From: Strigomonas culicis
Lineage: Eukaryota; Euglenozoa; Kinetoplastea; Trypanosomatida; Trypanosomatidae
Assembly (NCBI GenBank): GCA_000482145.1
Contig: AUXH01000007.1
Coordinates: forward strand, 31,885 to 95,884
Length of the DNA: 64,000 nucleotides
Direction: 5' to 3'
Position 1 is the stretch's first letter. Each line of letters begins with the position of its first letter. Made by a program: the position numbers and the translations under genes. This document shows positions 45,743 through 55,900 of this stretch, in pieces. Under the pieces are notes generated by a model. That model did no database searches and had not been told where the DNA came from. It saw nothing but the letters and a program-made list of their open reading frames with translations.

Positions 45743-47821
45743 ATGATGAGACTGTCCGTATGCTTGCTTAAGCCAGGGCAGCGGACCCCTGACATGGGCA
45801 GGCTCCTTTACGGGAAGGGCAAAAACCTAGTCCATAAGACAAGCGCGTCCAGGCCCACCGCCGCGGCCACACTTCTCCACACACCCGTGGAGGACCTGGC
45901 CCCTTCCCTCCAGCACGCCGTCGCCATGCAGGAGCTGTCGAGCGACGACCTCCTGTCGCTCCTCCGCTCCCATCGTGCGCTGAAGCGTCTCGACCGTAGC
46001 GAGGCCCTCGTCGAGGCCTTAGCCCGCATGTCGAAGGAGGGTGGCAAATCGCTGCTCACGTCGCATCACTATTCGCTGTTGATGGCGCATGCGAACGACG
46101 CGAAGGAGAGCGAAAAGGCGCTCGCCTTCTGGGCGATGGCGGCGCGGGAGGGCAAGATCAACACGAAGCTGCACGGCGCGCTGCTCAACACGTACCGCCA
46201 GAGCGGCCACTGGCAGAAGGCGGTGCAGCACTGCGACACCATGTGGGAGGATAAGCTGGCCGTCGACGCACACGGCTTGCACGCGGCGCTCAACGCGTGC
46301 CGCCGCCGTGGGCCGTGGGAAAGCGGCCTGCGGCTCTTCGCGCGCGCGGTCGAGCACGGGACGCAGCCGAACCAGGTCGTCTACCTGGAGGTGCTGCGGC
46401 TGCTGGAGCACGCCAAGCTGAAGCACCGGTGGCAGTACAGCCTGGCGGTGCTGCAGGCGCTGAGCGGCGCGATCGATGTCACGGCGGGGCACTACAACGC
46501 GGCCCTCGCCACGTTGGGCGGGCACAACTGGGAGAAGGGCGTGCGGCTCTTCCACCGGATGAAGGAGCGCAGCGTGCAGCCGAGCCGCGAGACGCTGCCG
46601 ACACTGCTGCTTCTGCAGCCGAACAATCTGTCGCACGCGGTGCGCTGCATCGCGGAGGCCCACGCGCTCGGCATGCCCGTCACGGACGTGATGTACCGCG
46701 CGGTGCTCGGCAATCTCTTCCGCCGCCACCTGGACCACGAGGCGCTCGCCTTCATGGAGCGGGAGTACGCCGCGGATGCGGCGGACACGGGCAACCCGGT
46801 GCGCGCGACGCTCCCGCTCAGCGTCGCCCTGCTGGACAGCCTGCTGGCCCACCCACGCCCGCAGGACGCCATCCTCCTGTACGAGACCATGCGCAGCAGG
46901 ATCGGCGACGTGGTCGCGCCTGCCACGCGCGGCCTCGCGACGATGGGTACGCTGGCCCAGCGCTGGATCGTGCAGGGCCGCGTGGCGGTCATCGACCACA
47001 ACGTGGTGCTCTCCCCGCGGCTGGAATCCCTCATCTCGCACTACGACTCCATTTTCATTCCCTTCACGGCGATCCGGCTGCTGGTGCGCCGCGCCCGCGA
47101 GAACGGCGACACGGTGCAGGGCCGCTACACGCGCCTGGCGCTGCTGCGCCTCGCGGAGCGCCTGCAGCGGGCGGAGTGGCGCATGATACGCGTCGTGCCG
47201 CTCAGCCACCAGCTCTACGCGCACACCTTCCTGGTGGACGGGCCCACGTCGCGCGAGGCGCTGGCGGAGATGCGCAGGGAGGCCGAAAAGCTCGCCCCCG
47301 CCGGCATCGGCCAGCGGCTGCTCGAAAGCTTCGAGGGGGACGCGTCCGCTGCCGCGGCGGCACCCGAGCTCGGGGGCGACAGCGCGCTCCACATACGGGG
47401 CGGCGTGAACGAGGACCGGCGTCTGGCCCGTCGCGCCCGCGCGGCAGCGCGGGCGCCCGCGCGTGCCAAAGGGCCCTTCTTGAAGTATGCGGACCGCATG
47501 ACCTCCATTGAGCGCGTGCTGTCGGTGGCTGTCATGCTCAAGTCGCTGAACCCCGACGCGGACATCCACCTTCTCTCGACGAACGGGCCGCAGCTGGACC
47601 TGGTGGTGCGGTGGGCGCAGCACGTGGCGCGCGGCGACGCGCGGGGGGAGCGGCCGGTCGTGCCGGTGCTGTACCCCACTGAGCTGCACGAAAAGGCGCC
47701 TGTGCCGTCCGTCGTCGGCACTGCAGAAGAAGCTGCACTGCAGGCGAGGCGCGACTCACCACAGCGGCCCCGGGCGAAGGAGCCCGCACACAAGAGAGGC
47801 AGTATGGTGCTTCCTTCCTAG
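45743..47821 (+). CDS. Pentatricopeptide-repeat protein with PIN-like C-terminal region
   Basis: 692 residues. A basic N-terminus without acidic residues in its first 16 positions suits mitochondrial import. PPR-like helix pairs run from about 100 to 390 (for example SLLMAHANDAKESEKALAFW and ALLNTYRQSGHWQKAVQHC). From about 413 a different fold begins: RVAVIDHNVVL (D418), then YDSIFIPFTAIRLLVRRAR and a late strand IHLLSTNGPQLDLVVRWA, an arrangement seen in PIN/NYN-type nucleases. Kinetoplastids have PPR proteins that bind mitochondrial RNA, and some carry nuclease domains. PPR identity is good; PIN identity is moderate, since only some acidic residues can be placed. The start at 45743 is the first of two adjacent ATGs. 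Confidence 0.68.
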   Translation: MMRLSVCLLKPGQRTPDMGRLLYGKGKNLVHKTSASRPTAAATLLHTPVEDLAPSLQHAVAMQELSSDDLLSLLRSHRALKRLDRSEALVEALARMSKEGGKSLLTSHHYSLLMAHANDAKESEKALAFWAMAAREGKINTKLHGALLNTYRQSGHWQKAVQHCDTMWEDKLAVDAHGLHAALNACRRRGPWESGLRLFARAVEHGTQPNQVVYLEVLRLLEHAKLKHRWQYSLAVLQALSGAIDVTAGHYNAALATLGGHNWEKGVRLFHRMKERSVQPSRETLPTLLLLQPNNLSHAVRCIAEAHALGMPVTDVMYRAVLGNLFRRHLDHEALAFMEREYAADAADTGNPVRATLPLSVALLDSLLAHPRPQDAILLYETMRSRIGDVVAPATRGLATMGTLAQRWIVQGRVAVIDHNVVLSPRLESLISHYDSIFIPFTAIRLLVRRARENGDTVQGRYTRLALLRLAERLQRAEWRMIRVVPLSHQLYAHTFLVDGPTSREALAEMRREAEKLAPAGIGQRLLESFEGDASAAAAAPELGGDSALHIRGGVNEDRRLARRARAAARAPARAKGPFLKYADRMTSIERVLSVAVMLKSLNPDADIHLLSTNGPQLDLVVRWAQHVARGDARGERPVVPVLYPTELHEKAPVPSVVGTAEEAALQARRDSPQRPRAKEPAHKRGSMVLPS

Positions 47822-48063
47822 CGAGCTGGCTGCCTGTGTTACACTTGTATACTACATCACATTTTGTTAACTATTCTCTAAACCCACGAGCGCGCCTTCC
47901 AGGCACGCTTATTGAATTCGCTTACCGTCATGCCTCACGAGGAGGTGATAGATGCGCTACATGGGATGAACGTTAGTTGTTGTAGTAACCCCATACCTGG
48001 TTCTCCTTCCTTTCTCTTTTCTCTTCTGCTGTAAGGTAGTGCTACGCATAGGCCATCCACTTC

Positions 48064-49743
48064 ATGCTCCGCGATGAGGCGTGCGCGTCGTACCCTGCCA
48101 CGTTCTCCGAGGCGCTCGTGGCGCACTGCATCAACGGCTTTGTCCCCCCACAGGTGTTCCGCGACATTGCACAGGCCGCACACGCGGCGGGGCGGCAGCC
48201 GCGCCGCTTTGTGCGGCTGCACCCACAGGCTGTCTCGCGTGCGATGCAGGAGGCCCGAGTCCCGCGGGACGCCCTCACGGGGCACTTGCAGCGGCTCGTG
48301 GCGGACTCCTTTCGCATTGCGGCGGACGCTGTGGAGCCCCTAGCGTGGCTGCCTTGCTACGCCTTCTCGGTTGTCCAGTCGCTCCCGCTCCACACGAACC
48401 CCCTCTATCAGCAAGGCCTGCTCATCGGGATGGATGCCGCCTCGATGGCGGCCGTCGTCGCGCTGCGGCCCGCGCAGGGGGACTGCTGTTTGGACATGTG
48501 CTGCGCGCCGGCTATGAAGCTCTCCCTCATCGCGGACGCGGTGACGTCGGGCGGCGGCGTGGCGGTCGGCGTCGACGTCAGCATCGACCGCCTCTTCGCG
48601 GCCCGCACGGTGGTCCAGCGCCACCAGCAGGCGTGGGGCGGCGGCAGGGCCGCCTGCGCGGTCGCGCTCTTCGCCGCCGACGGGCGCCGCTTCGCGCTGC
48701 GGGCGGCGGCCGCGCGCCTGGACCCGTGCGAGGCGGCGCCGCTCGGCGCGAAGGGCGTCACGACGTGGGAGGGCCGCGCGCTGCGGCGGGCGCACCTGCG
48801 TGCGGGTGGGACGGCGGAGGCGGCGGCAGGGCTCGGCGCGCCGAAGCGCAGCCGCGATGGCGCAGAGCCCGCTCCAGCCGCACCGCAGCAGGGTGACGCG
48901 GCGTGCTGGACGAACGTGGTGTACGCCTCTGCGGCGGCACGCGCGCAGCTCCGCGGGGCGCTGGCCGCGAGTCCCTCCTCCGATGCAGCAGATTACTTGC
49001 TCTTTGACCGCGTGCTCGTGGACGCGGAGTGCTCGCACGACGGGTCTCTCTCCCACGTCAGCTTTACAGACGCGCATGCGGCATCCGAGGGTGCTGGGGA
49101 GAGTACCAGCCGGACCGATTCTAAGGGCATCCGCAATGCACATCGTATGGCGCGAATCAATTTGCATGGCGACCCGGCGCCTCCCGCTGCCGATGCGTGC
49201 CAGCAGGTCGGCACGGCCGGCGGGGAGGGCTGGGAGAGCACGTGGCTGGATCGCTCTTTCCTGGCGCTGTCCCCGCTGGCCCAGCTGCAGTTGGCGCTGC
49301 TGTGCCGTGGCTACGACACCCTCAAAGTCGGCGGGACTTTGGTGTACAGCACCTGCTCCTTTTCCTTTCGACAAAACGAGTACATTCTTCTGTGCTTTCT
49401 GGAGAAGGTCAACGGTGGGAGGAGGGAAGGCGCCGCCCGAGCCACTGCGTGCCCGGCCTTCGTGTACCCCTTGCCACCGTCAGACGATCCAAAAGATGAG
49501 GTGAAACCTTTTCTGCAGCATGCTTCCCCGGAGGCACTGCAGGCACGTCTAAATCGTCACTGGAACGACTACAGCATCTTGGAGAAGGGACTGCGAGCCG
49601 TGACGGACTCATCCGAAAGGGCAGAGGCGCTATTGGCGGACGCCCAAAAGGGTCTACTCGGATCACGATTCTGGCCACTGGAGTTTGGCACGAGCTTTCA
49701 ATACATCGCAAAGATTCGCAAGGTGGCCGAGGAAAGTGTATAA
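48064..49743 (+). CDS. NOL1/NOP2/Sun (NSUN)-family RNA cytosine-C5 methyltransferase
   Basis: 559 residues. The SAM-binding motif I reads DMCCAPAMK (144-152). Motif IV, VDAECSHDG, has the conserved Cys at 323. Motif VI, YSTCS, has the catalytic Cys at 431. Both cysteines of the NSUN mechanism (covalent attack on C6 and product release) are therefore present. Motif I departs from the usual C-A-A-P-G-G-K, and motif IV has A-E-C-S-H-D instead of A-P-C-S-G. A low-complexity, Ala-rich insertion (about 225-300) separates motifs I and IV. The RNA target (tRNA or rRNA) cannot be decided from sequence. Confidence 0.8.
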   Translation: MLRDEACASYPATFSEALVAHCINGFVPPQVFRDIAQAAHAAGRQPRRFVRLHPQAVSRAMQEARVPRDALTGHLQRLVADSFRIAADAVEPLAWLPCYAFSVVQSLPLHTNPLYQQGLLIGMDAASMAAVVALRPAQGDCCLDMCCAPAMKLSLIADAVTSGGGVAVGVDVSIDRLFAARTVVQRHQQAWGGGRAACAVALFAADGRRFALRAAAARLDPCEAAPLGAKGVTTWEGRALRRAHLRAGGTAEAAAGLGAPKRSRDGAEPAPAAPQQGDAACWTNVVYASAAARAQLRGALAASPSSDAADYLLFDRVLVDAECSHDGSLSHVSFTDAHAASEGAGESTSRTDSKGIRNAHRMARINLHGDPAPPAADACQQVGTAGGEGWESTWLDRSFLALSPLAQLQLALLCRGYDTLKVGGTLVYSTCSFSFRQNEYILLCFLEKVNGGRREGAARATACPAFVYPLPPSDDPKDEVKPFLQHASPEALQARLNRHWNDYSILEKGLRAVTDSSERAEALLADAQKGLLGSRFWPLEFGTSFQYIAKIRKVAEESV

Positions 49744-49965
49744 TAAACGTGTCTGACAATAGTACTGGTGGCATTGTCATTATGGCATAGTATCAGTTGT
49801 TTTCTAAAGAAAGGTGTATGTTAAGAATAAGAGCAAATGCAAAATAAAAAAGGGTTTCCTGGTAAAGCACATTTGTTCCTTTTCACTTATTTACTTTCGT
49901 CGGACCTCTCCATGCTTCTCGCACGCTTTCCCAAGTTGTATCAATCTCACATACATATCTTACAC

Positions 49966-50829
49966 ATGAGTGGTCGCACGTTGTGTTCCCCATGCTGTCC
50001 ACGTCGATGGCTCCGCGCGCTCCCCCACTCTCGCGCGGGTCACACTTTACACTGCTCCTCGCACTTTGCCTCGACCCCCACCCTGTCACGTGTGGCCCCT
50101 CGCGCTAGTGCGGAAGCATCCGAGCGGGGCGTGCGCGGCGCTGTCCCCCTCGCGGCAGCCAGCAGCTGTGAACACCGGGTCCCGCACAGTGGCGCGGCGC
50201 TGCGGTTCCGCGTCCTCCCGTGCGAGTCACTCGCAGACAGCCACAGGGGGGAGCTCGCGCACCTCGACCGCATGCTGCGGCATGTGCGGGCACTCGCCGC
50301 CAACCGCGCCGCGCCGCTGCCCGCGTGCGCGACGCGGAACGATACGTTTGTGGTCTGCTCGGTGGCTGTTGACGCCCCGGGCGGCGCGGGCCCCTCCCCC
50401 GCCTCGCCCATCCCGCTTCCTGTGCACCATCCCCCCTTTCTGACCGGCGTGAACTACGCGTACCACAGCTGCGTGAACGCGCCGAGCGGCACGCTGAGCG
50501 GCATTCTGAAGGGATGCGCGGAGCAGAACGCGCTGGGGGCGGTGGCAGCGCAGGGTATCGCCTACGCGAGTGTCGCGCGCGTCTACTTGGCTTCCGTGCA
50601 CTGCAGCGGCGCCAGCGTGGAGCGCTGCACGTTGCCCTTCCCCTGCCCGGAGTGTTGGCACAAGTTGCTGCGCGTCTCGCAGCTGCGCGCGTCGGCGGGG
50701 CATCCTCCGCTCGAGCTGTTTCTTCGCGCGCCGTCTCACAGAGAGCACATGCTGCGCATCATGCACAAGGCGAAGCAAGAGGTGGCGATCTGCCAATCCG
50801 ACATCCACGTGACACTAGTGGTGGAGTGA
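49966..50829 (+). CDS. Cytidine deaminase-like protein
   Basis: 287 residues from 49966. The zinc-dependent deaminase signature is present: C-A-E at 184-186 (GCAEQNALGAV) and PCPEC with C227 and C230. Three cysteines coordinating zinc plus the proton-shuttling Glu is the form found in tetrameric cytidine deaminases. The N-terminal 65 or so residues are basic and Ser/Arg-rich and may be a targeting sequence. A second poorly conserved stretch (about 65-160) precedes the core. Substrate (free cytidine or RNA) is open. The frame runs upstream to ATG 49837, but T-rich DNA followed by AG at 49933-49934 favours 49966. Confidence 0.72.
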   Translation: MSGRTLCSPCCPRRWLRALPHSRAGHTLHCSSHFASTPTLSRVAPRASAEASERGVRGAVPLAAASSCEHRVPHSGAALRFRVLPCESLADSHRGELAHLDRMLRHVRALAANRAAPLPACATRNDTFVVCSVAVDAPGGAGPSPASPIPLPVHHPPFLTGVNYAYHSCVNAPSGTLSGILKGCAEQNALGAVAAQGIAYASVARVYLASVHCSGASVERCTLPFPCPECWHKLLRVSQLRASAGHPPLELFLRAPSHREHMLRIMHKAKQEVAICQSDIHVTLVVE

Positions 50830-51105
50830 GGAGAAACGACACGCGGAGAGAGAAACCAAATTCTGCATAATTGTATTCACAGTTGATTTTTACTATTATT
50901 ATTTTCAAGGCACAAACGTGCTTAAACGCGCATGCATGTCCACCGGTCTGCATGTCTGTGTGTGTGTCTCTGTGTATCCGAGTACATGTTCTCTACTCAA
51001 CGTCCTGCAGGAAAAAGATGCTCTTCTCCCTCCATCCCTCGTCCACTGCCCAAAGAAGAGCCGCGTTTCTCTATCTTTGCTGTCCGCGTTGGCAACAACA
51101 GAACC

Positions 51106-52467
51106 ATGCTCGCCGCCCCTTGGGGTCTTGCAATGAACGACGACGCGTCCGAGTACGGCGGCTCCGTCAGCAAGCCAGCCCCTTCACTTTTGGAGGTCGC
51201 CTCTGATGCGCACTCCTTCGACTGCCCTCGGCCCTTCCCCAGGCGCGCGGAGCCGCCCGCGGCGCCACCTGTCTCCAAACCGAACTCACGGACCACGACG
51301 ACGGTGAGCGCGGGAGAGTACCAGACGATTTGTCTGTTCCGGCAAATCGCCTCACAGCAGCGAAAGCGCGTCCGCGAGCAGGTCGCCGCTGCAGCACCGG
51401 CGGCCGGTGCTGCAGCGGCCGCGAGGCGCGTGCAGGCCGGGCTGCGGTACTTTCCAAGCGAGCTGCTGCTCTTCGCCAGGCTCGACCCGCGTCTGGACCG
51501 CTGCGCCGAAGCCTCGCCGGCCTGCGCTGCCGTGGCCGCCTACAGGCCGCTGCTGCTCCAGTTCCTTCTACAAACGGACCTCTTCTCACTGACGGACGTG
51601 GGGCAGAGCGCCGCCGTCACCTGCGAGTGGCTCGCCACGCAGCTGCGCACGGCTGTGGACGCGCGACCCGCCGCGCAGCAGCTGCTCTCCGCCGTCCTGC
51701 TCCTTCTGGCGCAGATGGGGAAGCTGACGCCCAAGTCCGCGCCACTGTTTCTGCTGCATGTGTGGCAGCGGTGGTGTGCCAGGGGCGAGGGCCCGCATGG
51801 ACCGCCCCATGATGACTGCAGCACAGATAGCTTCGCAGCCCATAGGGATTTGTGGGAGGCGGCAGAGTGCATTGTGTTCTGCACCGTTGAGGTTCAGGGG
51901 TCGGCATCAGACAGCATCCCAGCGAAGGAGGAGCCGCACGCGGCACGTGCGCCACCCAACTGGGCTTTCTTCTCGGCTCACGTGTTTCTGTTTCTGCTCC
52001 ATCACATGGTGGACCTGGCGGCGCGGGTGCGTGGCGCACCTTGTCAGGCGGGCGATCCCCGCCCCTCCGCCGCTGCTGCTGCAGAGGGTGCTGCGACGGC
52101 CGCCGCCTTGCCGCGCTCGCCCACAGCCCTTGTACCGCCGAGCGAGCCGCAGCCGCTCCGCGCATCAACGGGCAACGCCGCTTTTGTGCTGTCCGGCAGC
52201 GATGCCGTGCGGCGCGAGCTGGAGGCGTTGCTGGGTCTGCTGCTGAAACTCAAAAGCCATCCTCGCTTTGTCGCCCGCACGGCACTGCGGACGACAGTGT
52301 CGCTAGGGGAGGCAGTGCCATCAGACGAGGCACCGGATTACGAGCGGGCACACTTGAACAAACGGTGGGAGACCACGGTCCGTCGTGTTGTGCAAGCCAT
52401 GCCACTCTTCACGAGCCTATCCAAAGCTAGCTTGCTCCTCATTGACTTTCTGCTGAGTGAGGTTTGA
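51106..52467 (+). CDS. Hypothetical protein
   Basis: 453 residues from 51106. No recognised family. It has a Pro/Ser-rich N-terminus, a long Ala/Gln/Arg helix (about 85-120), and then predominantly helical, leucine-rich sequence (about 125-260 and 380-453) with Ala/Pro-rich linkers. This could be a helical repeat fold. There is no membrane segment or signal peptide. The frame is open back to 50932, but pyrimidine tracts to about 51085 and an AG just before 51106 support the later start; 51133 is a further in-frame option. Confidence 0.55.
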   Translation: MLAAPWGLAMNDDASEYGGSVSKPAPSLLEVASDAHSFDCPRPFPRRAEPPAAPPVSKPNSRTTTTVSAGEYQTICLFRQIASQQRKRVREQVAAAAPAAGAAAAARRVQAGLRYFPSELLLFARLDPRLDRCAEASPACAAVAAYRPLLLQFLLQTDLFSLTDVGQSAAVTCEWLATQLRTAVDARPAAQQLLSAVLLLLAQMGKLTPKSAPLFLLHVWQRWCARGEGPHGPPHDDCSTDSFAAHRDLWEAAECIVFCTVEVQGSASDSIPAKEEPHAARAPPNWAFFSAHVFLFLLHHMVDLAARVRGAPCQAGDPRPSAAAAAEGAATAAALPRSPTALVPPSEPQPLRASTGNAAFVLSGSDAVRRELEALLGLLLKLKSHPRFVARTALRTTVSLGEAVPSDEAPDYERAHLNKRWETTVRRVVQAMPLFTSLSKASLLLIDFLLSEV

Positions 52468-52941
52468 GCTCATCTTTTTTGTTTGTTTGGTGTGCGTATG
52501 TGTATGTGTTATTCAGACAACGCTTTTTACTGCTTTCTGCTTTTCCTTTTTATTATCAATCAGAAGTCTCTTGTTGGAAATGCATCGCCTTAACCGAGTG
52601 ACAGTTTGGATGTTGTAGAAGTACAGCACATTAAGTGGATGATTGCTCTGCTTTGTTTTACTAGTAGATACAATCTCTTTCTCCCCTCAATCCTTTATTA
52701 TTACAGCTTTCCTTTATCATCGTTAATACGAGTGGATCTAGTTTGAGCTCCGTGTATATATATACACGCATTCTTTCTGGTTCACTTTATTTTGATCAGT
52801 TCGTTACTTAGTGAATCATCTAAATTTGGTTGCAATTCTAGTAGAGGGAGGGAGGAACTCACTTCTTTCTTCCATTTGTTTTTTTTTCCGTCTGTTTTTA
52901 TTATAGCTTTCTTACATTTCAACAATACAATTTAGATCTAG
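52468..52941 (+). promoter_or_regulatory. Intergenic region, 474 bases
   Basis: AT-rich, with a (TA)n stretch near 52755-52767 and a pyrimidine tract at about 52860-52900 followed by AG at 52905 and 52934. No gene is supportable. Confidence 0.45.
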
Positions 52942-55900
52942 ATGAACCGACAAGTGGAAAAGGTGGAGGGCGCCAAAGCCGCCAAGACCGCCGTAGCACT
53001 CGCGAACGCAACGACGGGCCGTCTGCGGCGCGAGGCGTTCCTCAAATGGACTCACTACCTGCAGGAGAAGCAGCGGCAGACCCACATGCGGCGCTGTTCG
53101 GTGCTGCTCAAGTACAGCAACTTGAAGTGCGTCTACGCCAAGTTCTTCCTGCGGTGGCTCTCCGCCGCTCAGCGGAGCCGCGCCCAGCAGGCGAGGGCGC
53201 TGACGGTGCTGCCGAAGGACGTCCCCCTCAAGGGGCGGCGCGACACACTGGCACTCGTGCGCCGCTACTTTGGCAAGTGGCGCCTGCACCTGCGCCACAC
53301 GAAGCAGCGCCTGGGGAGCAGCACGAGCCTGCTCGTGCAGGTCAACCACGAGCGCGCGCGCTGGCGGGTCTACCTCGCCTGGCAGGCCATGACGCTGCAG
53401 CAGAGCAGGCAGACCTGCGCGCTCCACTGCGCCTCCTTGAGGGGGTTGGAGGGCGCCGCGCTGCGGGCCATCGACGCGCTGGGCGGCCGCGCCGCTTCTC
53501 GCGTGGCGCTGCAGCCCCCGCCGCACGAGGCCCCGGCGCAGGCGGAGCAGCGCGTGCAGAGGGTTGTGGACGCGCTGCTGAACCTGTGCGACGATCTCGT
53601 GGTCGTGCTGGTCAACACATCCATCTTGTCACAGCGTCGTGGCAACGAGTGCGTCAGCGAGGCTCTCGAGAGACTGTGGACGCACTCCCAACAACTGGAG
53701 GAGGAGAGGACGGTCCTCCTCACACAGAAGGAGAACGTGACCGCGGTCGTGCACGGGGTCAGCGATATGCTCCGCGCTGCGGAAAAGAGTGCAGGGGGTG
53801 GTGCCCCGCTGACGTCGCCGCAGCGCAAGGAGCTTCTGGCGGCGGCGCTGCGGAAGGCAAAGGAGCAGCATTCGAACGGCGACCGCGAACCGCTGGAGCT
53901 TGTGCGCCTCAGCGACAGTATAGTGGAGGTGCTGGCAGGAGCGAACGTCCACATGGCTGGAGACCTGAAGGAGCTGCAGCAGGTCGCCCTCCTGGCGATC
54001 GACGCGCTCGGCGGCCGGGGCACGTCGGACGGTCTGCGCGAGCCCAGTCAGCGGGGGCGCATCGCGAAGGCCCTGCGCGATATCGTCCAGCAGCTCGAGC
54101 AGGACATGGGAGGCGACGATCCGTCCACATCGATGCACAACAAGCTGGTGTCCATGCACCACACGATCGGGGATGGTGAATGCCAGCTCACGGCAGCCCA
54201 GCAGGCGAACGAGGCCCTGCAGAACGAGCTGCGGCACATGAAGGAGGCCCTCTCCACGCAGAGCGCGGCGCACGCGGCGCTCCAGCGCCAGCTGGACAGT
54301 CTGACCGCCGCCAGCCAGCGGGACGCGTCGGCGCTCCATGCGGCCATGAAGCAGCAAGTCGAGCAGCAGCAGGAGGCGGCGGCGCAGCGCGCGGCGCAGC
54401 AGGCCGCCGAGAAGGACGCGCTGCTCCGCTGCCTCGTGCAGGCGGTGGAGCTGCTCGGCGGGCCCACCGCCGTCCGGGACAGCGTCCGGCCGAGCGCCGA
54501 CGGCGCCGCGCTCTCCGCGCGCGAGTCCGAGAGACGTGTCCGTGTCGTGGTGGATACGATGGACCGCATCGCTTCCGACATGCGTGGCCTTCTCACCGAG
54601 GGCGAGGCGAAGCTCCCCCTCCGGGACACCATCCGCAGGCTGCGCGGTGAGGCCGACGAGGCCTCGCGCGCGAGCGAGCGGCTCGGGCAGAAGGTGGAGG
54701 AGCGTACCGCGGAACGGAACCATTGTCGAGGCGAGGCGCGAGAGCTCCAGGCAAAGCTGCGCCAGACCAGCAAGGACTTCGGGGCGGTGCAGCGGCAGCT
54801 GGACGACGCCAACCGCGAGCTCGCCGCCCTGCGCAACGCCCAGCAGGAGGAGCACGAAGAGCTGGATGGGCTGCGCCGCGCGGCCGCCCAGGTGCTCCGC
54901 ACCCTCGGCGGCGACGAGGCCCTCACGCAGCTCAGCCGCTCCACCGCCCCGTCCGCGCGGTCCTCCGTGGCGCGCGCGCCCCAGTCGGAGGCAGGGACGC
55001 CGCCGAAGGCCGTGAGCACGCCGCGCACGCGACGCGGAACGCTGCCGGTGACAGACCCGATGGACGTGAGCGGCGTGCGCGCGCAGAGCATCGGCCGCGC
55101 GCTGACGGGCGTCACGACGGAGCTCAAGCAGCTGCTGGGTGAGGGGCCGGAAGGGGGGGCGGGAGGCGCGTCCGTCGAAGAGCGTGTGCGCGACCTCAAG
55201 AAGGAGCTGTGCCAGGCCAGCAAGGACTCCGGGGCGGTGCAGCGGCAGCTGGACGACGCCAACCGCGAGCTCGCCGCCCTGCGCAACGCCCAGCAGGAGG
55301 AGCACGAAGAGCTGGATGGGCTGCGCCGCGCGGCCGCCCAGGTGCTCCGCACCCTCGGCGGCGACGAGGCCCTCACGCAGCTCAGCCGCTCCACCGCCCC
55401 GTCCGCGCGGTCCTCCGTGGCGCGCGCGCCCCAGTCGGGGGCAGGGACGCCGCCGAAGGCCGTGAGCACGCCGCGCACGCGACGCGGAACGCTGCCGGTG
55501 ACAGACCCGATGGACGTGAGCGGCGTGCGCGCGCAGAGCATCGGCCGCGCGCTGACGGGCGTCACGACGGAGCTCAAGCAGCTGCTGGGTGAGGGGCCGG
55601 AAGGGGGGGCGGGAGGCGCGTCCGTCGAAGAGCGTGTGCGCGACCTCAAGAAGGAGCTGTGCCAGGCCAGGCAGGAGGATGACGAGGCAAAGGCGGAACT
55701 GCAGAAGGCGCAGATAAAGGACACAGAGCTCGAGGCGCTGAGCACATTCCTGCGTGATGTGCTGCGTGACACTATCCATCGCGTGAGCGCCTTCACGGGC
55801 GACGCGACAGGCCAGGACGGGCCGGCGCTGCGCTCGCTCTTCCTCGCGGCGGACCCGGCGCCCCTCACGCTGGAGACGGACCCCTCCGCGTACGCGGAGC

